DNA of 6,918 bases from positions 1-6,918 of the forward strand of contig JAISKW010000140.1 in the NCBI GenBank assembly GCA_031260775.1. The letters run 5' to 3'. Source of the DNA: Christensenellaceae bacterium. Its GTDB lineage: Bacteria; Bacillota; Clostridia; Christensenellales; DTU072. The notes below the pieces were generated by a model. That model was not told the DNA's origin. It saw nothing but the letters and a program-made list of their open reading frames with translations, and did no database searches. The translations under genes and the position numbers were made by a program. Positions 1 through 5,493 of the stretch are shown one piece after another (the stretch's first letter is position 1; each line of letters begins with the position of its first letter).

Positions 1-369
1 ACCCGTGACAATGCTTGCCGCCGTGCCGCCCGTAAGCAATATCAAAACGGCGGTGAAAATTCTTGCGCCGCGCTTTGTAAACTTGAATTTTGTCCGCTTG
101 CAAAGGTACAAGACAAGCCCGGCAATATAAAGCGGCACGACCGTTCCGCAGGCAACGGCGATTTTACCGCCCGAATCCAAGGATAAAAACGACAGCAGTA
201 TGCCGAACGCCGCTTGAATTGCGCCGCCGCCCAAAATGACGGCATCGTCCTTTTTAGATATCCCGAACGGCACACGGTAGGCGTTGCCCTGCACCGCACG
301 CAAAAAATGCAGCGCGAAAACGATGCTCGAGGAGAGAAACGATAACGAAACTATTATTCTTTCTAACAT
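1..369 (-). CDS. Partial multi-span membrane protein, 3' end beyond window
   Basis: An open frame starts at ATG 369-367 and runs 123 codons with no stop to the left edge, so the C-terminus is missing. Four hydrophobic segments are visible, at about residues 4-23, 43-64, 69-90 and 103-121. A basic stretch (K91 to R103) lies between the last two. It is read in the same direction as spoIIIAG and starts 43 nt after that gene's stop, so it may be cotranscribed. It occupies the place where spoIIIAH normally sits. It does not look like SpoIIIAH, which has a single N-terminal span and a large extracytoplasmic domain. The pattern H21, Q27, Y31-R32 followed by a later FTKR motif (97-100) loosely recalls the membrane-spanning N-terminal extension found on some clostridial MurF-type Mur ligases. 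That is a memory-based resemblance only, and no ligase domain is visible. There is no Shine-Dalgarno sequence before the start. The frame is very probably a gene; its function is unassigned. Confidence 0.6.
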   Translation of the reverse strand, partial: MLERIIVSLSFLSSSIVFALHFLRAVQGNAYRVPFGISKKDDAVILGGGAIQAAFGILLSFLSLDSGGKIAVACGTVVPLYIAGLVLYLCKRTKFKFTKRGARIFTAVLILLTGGTAASIVTG

Positions 370-405
370 ATTGTATTTGTCTTGTTGCTCCGCTCACCCC
401 CGAAC

Positions 406-445
406 TGAAGTTTTACCCCATAGGGAAAACTTCAATTGTTTTCCC
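406..445 (-). promoter_or_regulatory. Two mutually exclusive stem-loops at the end of spoIIIAG
   Basis: On the minus-strand transcript, GGGAAAAC (445-438) pairs perfectly with GTTTTCCC (430-423) around a 7-nt loop. The segment 434-423 can instead pair with 418-406, forming 12 base pairs with one bulged U and the 4-nt loop TATG. The shared middle segment means only one structure can form at a time. The second stem contains the spoIIIAG stop codon (415-413), whose U is the bulged base. Neither structure is followed by a U-run on this strand, so it is not a standard intrinsic terminator. It could affect mRNA stability, termination or expression of the downstream membrane gene, or it could be chance in a coding end. 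Pairing is read directly from the sequence; function is inferred. Confidence 0.4.
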
Positions 446-946
446 TTTTAGGTCTAACACCGCCTGACACGCTTGAATGATGCGCAGTTTTGTTTTCATA
501 TCGCCGCCGCCTTTGGCAACAACTATTACGCCCTCTATTTCGGGCATTTCCTCCGCCAAAATAACGACGGAGCCGTTTGTAAAGACCGGCTGTAAGGTCG
601 TCACAGTCGCGCCGCCCGCCGTATGTTCGTTTACCGTGTTAGCCGTTTTGATTTCGGGCGTTGACTTAAAGGTTATCATCACTTTTACCTCGCCTGCTCC
701 CTCGATTTTCGAAAGAATCGCCTCTAACTTGCTCTCAACCTCCGTCGTTATATCGCCGCCCGTTGCGGCGGTTTGCAACGAGGGCGCGGACTGCGTTACC
801 GCGCTCGTTTTGTCGGTAAACTGCGTTACGGATATGTAAACGACCACAAGTATACATATTGCCCCGACAGCAAGGACAAGCTCGATATGCTTGACGGTTT
901 TTAACTTCGCCCACAAATCTTTACACTTCTTTTTTAAGTTTTCCAT
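413..946 (-). CDS. spoIIIAG: Stage III sporulation protein AG (ring-forming component of the SpoIIIA channel)
   Basis: SpoIIIAG is a mother-cell membrane protein whose extracytoplasmic ring-building domain forms a large ring in the space between mother cell and forespore, as part of the SpoIIIA-SpoIIQ channel. The 177-residue product has a basic cytoplasmic N-terminus, one membrane span at about 21-41 and a variable linker to about 68. A ring-domain strand-helix signature follows (LEAILSKIEGAGEVKVMI, 74-91). The C-terminal family signature PEIEGVIVVAKGG (135-147) is followed by a helix and the ending IEVFPMG. The family is usually somewhat longer (about 230 residues in B. subtilis), so this is a compact form with short linkers. 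The start lies one base after the spoIIIAF stop. No Shine-Dalgarno sequence precedes it. SpoIIIAH, its usual partner, is not encoded directly downstream. Confidence 0.93.
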   Translation of the reverse strand: MENLKKKCKDLWAKLKTVKHIELVLAVGAICILVVVYISVTQFTDKTSAVTQSAPSLQTAATGGDITTEVESKLEAILSKIEGAGEVKVMITFKSTPEIKTANTVNEHTAGGATVTTLQPVFTNGSVVILAEEMPEIEGVIVVAKGGGDMKTKLRIIQACQAVLDLKGKTIEVFPMG

Positions 947-947
947 A

Positions 948-1409
948 TTAAATAAGCGTTAAAATAATCTTTTCGTCCGTAACCTTTGCCGCCGTTTTAA
1001 TTGCGGTTTTAACTTCGGAATACTCAAGTTTCGGCGAATTACACGTGACCGCCACAAACGCTATTTCGGGCACGGTTGCGGAATAATCTACAAAATATAC
1101 GTTTACCGAAACGTTTGTACATTCCGAAACTTCAAGTTTATTAGTAACCGCGTTTTTCAACTCCTCGCCGCGAACGGCGTTTATTCGGGCAAGGTAGTCA
1201 CCGTTTACTTTGGCGTCGGCTGTTGTAAACGCGGTTGTTAAATCCGTGCCCTTAATAAGTGCGGGGAGCGGCACGATAATCGCGGCGAGTATCAACAGCG
1301 AAACCATACCTTTCACAAATTTCTTCGTTTCGCCCTCGCTTAAAAGCACCTCCAACAGGACGGTTAACACGACCGCGACAGTTATTCCCGTTAAGTACGC
1401 CCCAATCAC
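948..1409 (-). CDS. spoIIIAF: Stage III sporulation protein AF
   Basis: SpoIIIAF is a membrane component of the SpoIIIA complex in the mother cell. The 153-residue product has two adjacent N-terminal spans (about 4-24 and 32-52). Between them is the family-typical LLSEGETKKFVKGMVSLL region (22-39). A proline-rich turn follows (IIVPLPALI) and then a soluble extracytoplasmic domain. That domain ends in a beta-strand and helix pattern (about 98-153), which in the family resembles ring-building folds. B. subtilis AF is about 206 residues, so the soluble part is shortened. The start is GTG at 1409-1407. It overlaps the spoIIIAE stop in a GTGA arrangement, which suggests translational coupling. No good Shine-Dalgarno sequence is present, although a GGCGG sits about 12 bases upstream. 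Confidence 0.92.
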   Translation of the reverse strand: MIGAYLTGITVAVVLTVLLEVLLSEGETKKFVKGMVSLLILAAIIVPLPALIKGTDLTTAFTTADAKVNGDYLARINAVRGEELKNAVTNKLEVSECTNVSVNVYFVDYSATVPEIAFVAVTCNSPKLEYSEVKTAIKTAAKVTDEKIILTLI

Positions 1410-2659
1410 AACACACCGCCATTAAATATAAATATAAACATCGTGAAAAATATGCCTGCGCAAAACGCAACACCCGCGCTGCCGGCAATCAAAATGTTCA
1501 AATTTTTGCCCGTGCCCGTCAGAAGCGACGAAATTTCATCCTCGCCCGTTGCCTGAACGATGCCGCCCGCGAGTTTCAGTAGCAGCGATAACACCACAAG
1601 TTTCAAAATAGGCGCGCAAACGGCGGCAAAAAGGAGCAGCACCGCGAGCGCGCCGACCGAGTTTTTAACGACTAACGCGCCGGCAAGTACAATGTCAAAA
1701 CCGCTTGCAAGGTATCCTCCGAGTATTGGAACGTATCCCGAAACGGCAAATTTCATACTTTTAAGCGACACGCCGTCCACCCCCGCGCCGACAGTTCCGC
1801 CGAGGGTTAAAAGGGTTATCAGAATACCGAATAAAATGCCCATAAGCCATTTCGCAACGCTCTGCAGTCCCTCGGCGAGTTTGGTAAACTTAACGCCCTT
1901 CGTTAAATTACTGACGATAATAAACACCGACGATGCAATGAACATCGGAATAACTACGACCTCGATTGTCTTTGCGATAAAGCCGGTTAAAAACGCCGCA
2001 ATGGGCTGAAAAACACCGCTTGTCGCGCCGCCGCCGATTGCCGCAAGAAGCGTCAACATTATCGGCAGCGCAATTTCGGTGAGCCTGACGGCAAGGATTA
2101 CAATCGCCCGCGCGCTCACAACGGCTGAGGTCAAAAGTGCCGCGATTATGCTTATAATCGAGCCGTATATCACAAAATGTATCAGCTTCGCAGTGGATTC
2201 TTTTTGAAAACCCGAACTGACATTTTTTGCAATACTGCTTAAGAATGCAAGCATTACTATGCCTATTAACGCCGAAAATGTCGCGGTCAGTTCGGTAGCA
2301 AAGCTTTGAGATACAACTTGTACAACGACTTCGGCAGTAACAGACTCGCCTTTTGCCAATTTCATTGCGATTTCCTGCGCGCTTTTGCCGAAAATTCCCT
2401 TGCCGTTTTCGTCCAATGCGTTAAAAAAGTCCTCAAAATCACCGCCGATGAGTTGCTCTATGCTTCGGCTTATTTCGTTTTCCAAATCGGATTGCACGTC
2501 TTCTTGCGCGCTTGCAGCATAAGCCGTGTTATCTTGACCGTTGAAAAGCACGGATAAAGCGATAACCGCGGCGATTAACGACAATGCACATATCACGGAA
2601 AAAACGCCCGTTTTGCGCGGTTTTCGGCGAATATTATGTTTTTTAGTAAAAATTTTCAC
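1406..2659 (-). CDS. spoIIIAE: Stage III sporulation protein AE (multi-span channel component)
   Basis: SpoIIIAE is the large polytopic membrane protein of the SpoIIIA channel. The 417-residue product (family about 400) starts with a basic region and hydrophobic segment (about 19-39), then AYA-A at 46-49, which fits a signal peptide. An acidic extracytoplasmic segment follows (about 52-117), then a series of membrane spans to the C-terminus. Family landmarks are LLAAIGGGATSGVFQP (204-219), and the highly typical run GVDGVSLKSMKFAVSGYVP (293-311) with GGYLASGFDIVLAGALVVKN (314-333). The start codon is GTG at 2659-2657, overlapping the spoIIIAD TGA stop. The product is intact, with no frameshift. 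No Shine-Dalgarno sequence is visible, so translation may depend on coupling to spoIIIAD. Confidence 0.95.
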   Translation of the reverse strand: MKIFTKKHNIRRKPRKTGVFSVICALSLIAAVIALSVLFNGQDNTAYAASAQEDVQSDLENEISRSIEQLIGGDFEDFFNALDENGKGIFGKSAQEIAMKLAKGESVTAEVVVQVVSQSFATELTATFSALIGIVMLAFLSSIAKNVSSGFQKESTAKLIHFVIYGSIISIIAALLTSAVVSARAIVILAVRLTEIALPIMLTLLAAIGGGATSGVFQPIAAFLTGFIAKTIEVVVIPMFIASSVFIIVSNLTKGVKFTKLAEGLQSVAKWLMGILFGILITLLTLGGTVGAGVDGVSLKSMKFAVSGYVPILGGYLASGFDIVLAGALVVKNSVGALAVLLLFAAVCAPILKLVVLSLLLKLAGGIVQATGEDEISSLLTGTGKNLNILIAGSAGVAFCAGIFFTMFIFIFNGGVL

Positions 2660-3045
2660 GCCGACAACTTTGCGACCGATTCAATTACCGAAAAAACAAC
2701 CGGTAAGGATATTAAAAATATGCTAACCTTGCCGCCCAATTGCACTTTTTTTGCGAGCGAGGACGAGCCGAAATCGTCGCATACGCTTGCCGAATATTCG
2801 GTTACATAGCCGATTCCGATAATTTTGACGATGCTTGTTAAAATATCGCCGCCGCCGAAGCTTTCCGCCTGCTTTGTTAGGGTCATAAACGTTGCAACGA
2901 CGCCCGAAATTTCGCCTAAGACGGCAAAGAGGATTAAAATCCCCGCACCCATAGCCGAAAAAATTGCCAATTCGGGCTTTATTTGCTTTAACGCAAGCGA
3001 CGCTATTACCCCGGCAAAGGCAAGTAAAATGACCTTGATAAACAT
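2656..3045 (-). CDS. spoIIIAD: Stage III sporulation protein AD
   Basis: SpoIIIAD is a small polytopic membrane protein of the SpoIIIA complex. The 129-residue product is close to the usual length (about 133). It has hydrophobic segments at about 3-19, 28-52 and 103-122. The central family signature is IIGIGYVTEYSASVCDDFG (about 76-94), followed by SLAKKVQLGGKVSIFLISLP, which corresponds to the conserved helix pair of AD proteins. The ATG start directly follows the spoIIIAC TAG stop, and the TGA stop overlaps the GTG of spoIIIAE. No Shine-Dalgarno sequence is present before the start. Confidence 0.94.
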   Translation of the reverse strand: MFIKVILLAFAGVIASLALKQIKPELAIFSAMGAGILILFAVLGEISGVVATFMTLTKQAESFGGGDILTSIVKIIGIGYVTEYSASVCDDFGSSSLAKKVQLGGKVSIFLISLPVVFSVIESVAKLSA

Positions 3046-3252
3046 CTAAAATAACGCCAACATTGTTTTTAAGGACGAGAACAAGTCGGCAATCATCGAA
3101 ACAACCATCGCAAGCACCATAATTAAGCCCGTCAAGGTGACGAGGGTTGCTATTTCCTTTTTATCACTCTTTTCAAGGATATAGTTAATAATCGCCGTAA
3201 TTAAACCGACGGCGGCAATTTTGAATATGATGTCAATGCCCGCTAAGTTCAT
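3046..3252 (-). CDS. spoIIIAC: Stage III sporulation protein AC
   Basis: This is the smallest SpoIIIA membrane protein, 68 residues, which is the normal family length. Two membrane helices are visible, at about 8-26 and 35-58. They are joined by the charged KSDKKEIATLVTLTGL segment characteristic of AC, with a conserved IADLF near the second helix end (54-58). AC and AD are related small proteins thought to sit together in the membrane base of the complex. The ATG lies 6 bases after the spoIIIAB stop and the TAG stop abuts the spoIIIAD start. No Shine-Dalgarno sequence is present. Confidence 0.94.
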   Translation of the reverse strand: MNLAGIDIIFKIAAVGLITAIINYILEKSDKKEIATLVTLTGLIMVLAMVVSMIADLFSSLKTMLALF

Positions 3253-3258
3253 AGTAAA

Positions 3259-3735
3259 TTAAATACACAATATCAGTACGGCAACGCCGAATAGGATTAA
3301 AAGTTTCTTCCAAAGCTCACCTTTGTTCTTCTTTTCGGCAATCGCCGCGGTTTCGATATCGTTGAATTCCTCGCAACTCTTTTTGAAAACCTTTTCGGAG
3401 GTCGCGCCGTCCGCGGTGAACAGCCGCGTAAAAAACTCCGACATTTGTTCCTTTTCATTCTTCCGTAACAAAGGCTCGGTAATTTCAATTTTTTCGCCCT
3501 TTTCCGCGCCGTCCTTGATTTTTTGCAGAATCCCTTTCAACCGTGAGGAAGACTCATAGCCGTTAATCACCGTGAAAATATCGGTTTTAAGGTACCGCGC
3601 CTCACGACCTGCAAAGAGCAAAAACCGCTTAAAATCGCTGATTAGACCCACCCGTCCTTTGTAGTATTTATCCACACAATAGCCGCCGTAAAACGCGATT
3701 AGCATTAGAATAATACCGCAAATCAGTTTGACCAT
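3259..3735 (-). CDS. spoIIIAB: Stage III sporulation protein AB, first gene of this spoIIIA cluster
   Basis: SpoIIIAB is a mother-cell membrane protein of the SpoIIIA complex with a fold resembling type II secretion GspF domains. I place the start at ATG 3735-3733, giving 158 residues. MVKLICGIILMLIAFYGGY then aligns with the N-terminus of B. subtilis AB as I remember it. An N-terminal span (1-22) leads to a helical cytoplasmic domain beginning KYYKGRVGLISDFKRFL. A C-terminal basic stretch and span (about 136-158) closes the protein. An in-frame ATG at 3759 would add 8 residues. A still earlier ATG at 3888 would overlap hisE on the other strand by 86 bases and is unlikely. The gene is normally preceded by spoIIIAA, but here the region upstream is the divergent hisE. 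Confidence 0.9.
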   Translation of the reverse strand: MVKLICGIILMLIAFYGGYCVDKYYKGRVGLISDFKRFLLFAGREARYLKTDIFTVINGYESSSRLKGILQKIKDGAEKGEKIEITEPLLRKNEKEQMSEFFTRLFTADGATSEKVFKKSCEEFNDIETAAIAEKKNKGELWKKLLILFGVAVLILCI

Positions 3736-3802
3736 TACTCTAATTTTATGAACGCTCATTGCTTTTAGAACTTTGCACGGCGTGGTAAAATGAATGCATA
3801 TT
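3736..3802. promoter_or_regulatory. Divergent promoter region between spoIIIAB and hisE
   Basis: This 67-nt gap separates two outward-facing units, so it should contain promoter elements for both. On the plus strand, TGGTAAAAT (3783-3791) is a good extended -10 match. A poor -35 (TTTTAG, 3763-3768) lies 17 bases upstream. Transcription would then start near 3798, only a few bases before the hisE ATG. On the minus strand, CATAAAAT (3750-3743) resembles the -10 box of sporulation sigma-E promoters, the factor expected for spoIIIA. It has no clear -35 and sits very close to the chosen AB start. Both assignments are weak, and only the divergent geometry is firm. Confidence 0.4.
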
Positions 3803-4141
3803 ATGGCAAATACGGATTCAAAGGTTTTTGACGACCTGTTCAAAACGATAAACGAGCGCAAAGGAGAAAAAATCGAGGGCTCATACACTTGTTATTTGTT
3901 CGAGCAGGGCATCGATAAAATTCTGAAAAAGGTCGGCGAGGAAGCCGCCGAAACGATTATCGCCGCAAAAAACGGCGAAAAAGACAAAATCGTGCTTGAG
4001 TCGTGCGACTTAATCTATCACCTTTTAGTTATGCTCGCGGAGCGCGAAGTTCCGCTTGCAGACGTCTACAACGAATTGTACATTAGAGAGCAAAAGCAAA
4101 GTAACTTAAAGGTTTTCAAAAAGACCGATAAAAACACTTAA
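3803..4141 (+). CDS. hisE: Phosphoribosyl-ATP pyrophosphohydrolase
   Basis: HisE hydrolyses phosphoribosyl-ATP to phosphoribosyl-AMP and pyrophosphate, the second step of histidine biosynthesis, in the cytoplasm. The 112-residue product is a full stand-alone HisE with the all-alpha nucleotide pyrophosphohydrolase (MazG-like) fold. Signatures are EGSYTCYLFEQGIDKILKKV (25-44), the metal-binding EEAAE helix (E46, E47, E50) and ESCDLIYHLLVML (66-78) with D69. I chose ATG 3803 because it leaves a typical HisE N-terminus. An ATG at 3794 adds three residues and cannot be excluded. There is no HisI fusion and no other his gene in view, so this hisE is detached from a his operon, unless one lies elsewhere. 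It leads an apparent operon with aroA, 8 bases downstream. Confidence 0.94.
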   Translation: MANTDSKVFDDLFKTINERKGEKIEGSYTCYLFEQGIDKILKKVGEEAAETIIAAKNGEKDKIVLESCDLIYHLLVMLAEREVPLADVYNELYIREQKQSNLKVFKKTDKNT

Positions 4142-4149
4142 TCGCATTA

Positions 4150-5490
4150 ATGAAGCTTAAAAACTCATATTCGGATGCCAAAATAGCCTCAAGCCGCGTA
4201 GCTTTCGCTCGTCAAGGTTTCGAAGGACGCGTTACAATCCCGCCGTCGAAGTCCTATCTTCACCGCATTTTAATATGCGCTTTTTTGAGCGAAAACGAGG
4301 TAGTAATCGAGGGAAAATCCGCTTGCGCCGACGTTCAAGCCACCGTCTCTTGCCTAAACTCTCTCGGCGCGGATATTCAGGAAACCGATGACGGTTACCG
4401 CGTTCGCGGAGGAGCGGCGGCATTTAGCGAAAAACAAAACAAAGAAATCGTCCTTGATTGCAACGAAAGCGGCTCAACCTTACGGTTTCTTTTGCCGCTT
4501 GCCGCCTCTTTAGGCGGAGGCATTACGCTCAGCGGCAGTTATCGCTTAGGCGAACGCCCTAACGCCGCTCTTATTAAAGAATTAAACCGCCACGGCGCGG
4601 ACATTTCCTTAACATTTCCGTTTGTAATTAAAGGCAAACTCCGCTCCGGCGACTATGTTTTGCCGGGAAATATCAGTTCGCAGTACATAACGGGGCTTCT
4701 TTTGACCTTGCCGCTTCTTGAGGGCGACTCGTCTTTGACCGTAACGACCGAGATTTTGAGCGCGCCTTATGTGGATATTACCCTTGAGGTTTTGGAAATG
4801 TTCGGCGTAAAAATCCAAAAGGACGGCAACAAATTTTTGATAAACGGCGCGCAAAAATACACAAGAGCCGAGCCGGTATTTGCCGAGGGCGATTGGTCGT
4901 CCGCTTCGTTTTGGCTCGTTGCCGGCGCGGTGTGCGGCAATATCGAAATCGAAGGACTTAATTTAGACTCCAAACAAGGCGATAAACGGGTGTTGCAAAT
5001 AATTAAAGATGCCGGCGGTTGCGTTGAAATTATGAAAGAGGAAAACCGCGAATTTATCCGTGTAAAAAGCGGTGCAATTAAGCCTTTTGAAGTGGACATC
5101 AACGAAATTCCCGACACCGCCCCCGCCCTTGCAGTCCTCGCAATAGCCGCAAGAGGCAGGTGTGTTTTAAGAGGCGCGGAACGCCTTAAGGACAAAGAAT
5201 GTGACCGTTTGGCGGCGTTAATTGAAAACTTGAAGCGTTTGGGCGTTAAAGCGTTTACCGAAACGGGAAAAGAATTGGTGGTCGATTCCAAAAGGATTTA
5301 TAAAAGGAAATACAATATTGAGCTTTTCGGCAGAAATGACCACCGCATTGTTATGAGCGCGGCGATTGCAACGGCTGCGATTGATAATGCCGTCGTCGTC
5401 ACGGATGAGGATGCGGTTAATAAAAGCTACCCCGAATTTTGGGAAGACTTCAGAAATTTAACGGTACCCATAGGAGATTTGTTTATTTAA
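4150..5490 (+). CDS. aroA: 3-phosphoshikimate 1-carboxyvinyltransferase (EPSP synthase)
   Basis: This enzyme transfers the enolpyruvyl group of PEP to shikimate 3-phosphate, the sixth step of the shikimate pathway to chorismate and aromatic amino acids. The 446-residue product is complete. Conserved sites in order are PSKS with R39 (substrate and PEP contacts, 32-39), ESGSTLRF (106-113, the PEP and glyphosate loop), SSQY (176-179), GDWSSASFW (247-255), QGDK (276-279), IPD with catalytic D322, KECDR (349-353), NDHR (396-399) and KSYPEF (425-430). The N-terminus is about ten residues longer than in E. coli, with no alternative in-frame ATG, GTG or TTG between the start and the PSKS motif. It sits 8 bases after hisE and 3 bases before the glycerate kinase gene. 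No Shine-Dalgarno sequence precedes it. Confidence 0.95.
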   Translation: MKLKNSYSDAKIASSRVAFARQGFEGRVTIPPSKSYLHRILICAFLSENEVVIEGKSACADVQATVSCLNSLGADIQETDDGYRVRGGAAAFSEKQNKEIVLDCNESGSTLRFLLPLAASLGGGITLSGSYRLGERPNAALIKELNRHGADISLTFPFVIKGKLRSGDYVLPGNISSQYITGLLLTLPLLEGDSSLTVTTEILSAPYVDITLEVLEMFGVKIQKDGNKFLINGAQKYTRAEPVFAEGDWSSASFWLVAGAVCGNIEIEGLNLDSKQGDKRVLQIIKDAGGCVEIMKEENREFIRVKSGAIKPFEVDINEIPDTAPALAVLAIAARGRCVLRGAERLKDKECDRLAALIENLKRLGVKAFTETGKELVVDSKRIYKRKYNIELFGRNDHRIVMSAAIATAAIDNAVVVTDEDAVNKSYPEFWEDFRNLTVPIGDLFI

Positions 5491-5493
5491 GAT

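Noticed and set aside
42..299. Minus-strand 85-codon frame in the left region
   Set aside because: It overlaps the continuous 123-codon membrane-protein frame on the same strand. Its arginine- and cysteine-rich composition with no domain pattern is typical of an out-of-frame reading.
423..450. Intrinsic terminator on the plus strand (hairpin 423-445 followed by TTTT)
   Set aside because: No plus-strand gene lies upstream, the T-run is only four bases, and the hairpin lies within the spoIIIAG coding end read on the other strand.
477..839. Plus-strand 120-codon frame opposite spoIIIAG
   Set aside because: It lies wholly antisense to a well-supported gene and has no recognisable motif or separate ribosome binding site.
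3736..3888. Longer N-terminus for spoIIIAB starting at ATG 3888 or 3759
   Set aside because: The extra residues do not resemble the SpoIIIAB N-terminus, and the 3888 start would overlap hisE on the opposite strand. ATG 3735 gives the family-like start.
4767..5291. Minus-strand 174-codon frame opposite aroA
   Set aside because: It is antisense to a complete EPSP synthase with all conserved motifs. The serine- and proline-rich product looks like a reverse-strand shadow.
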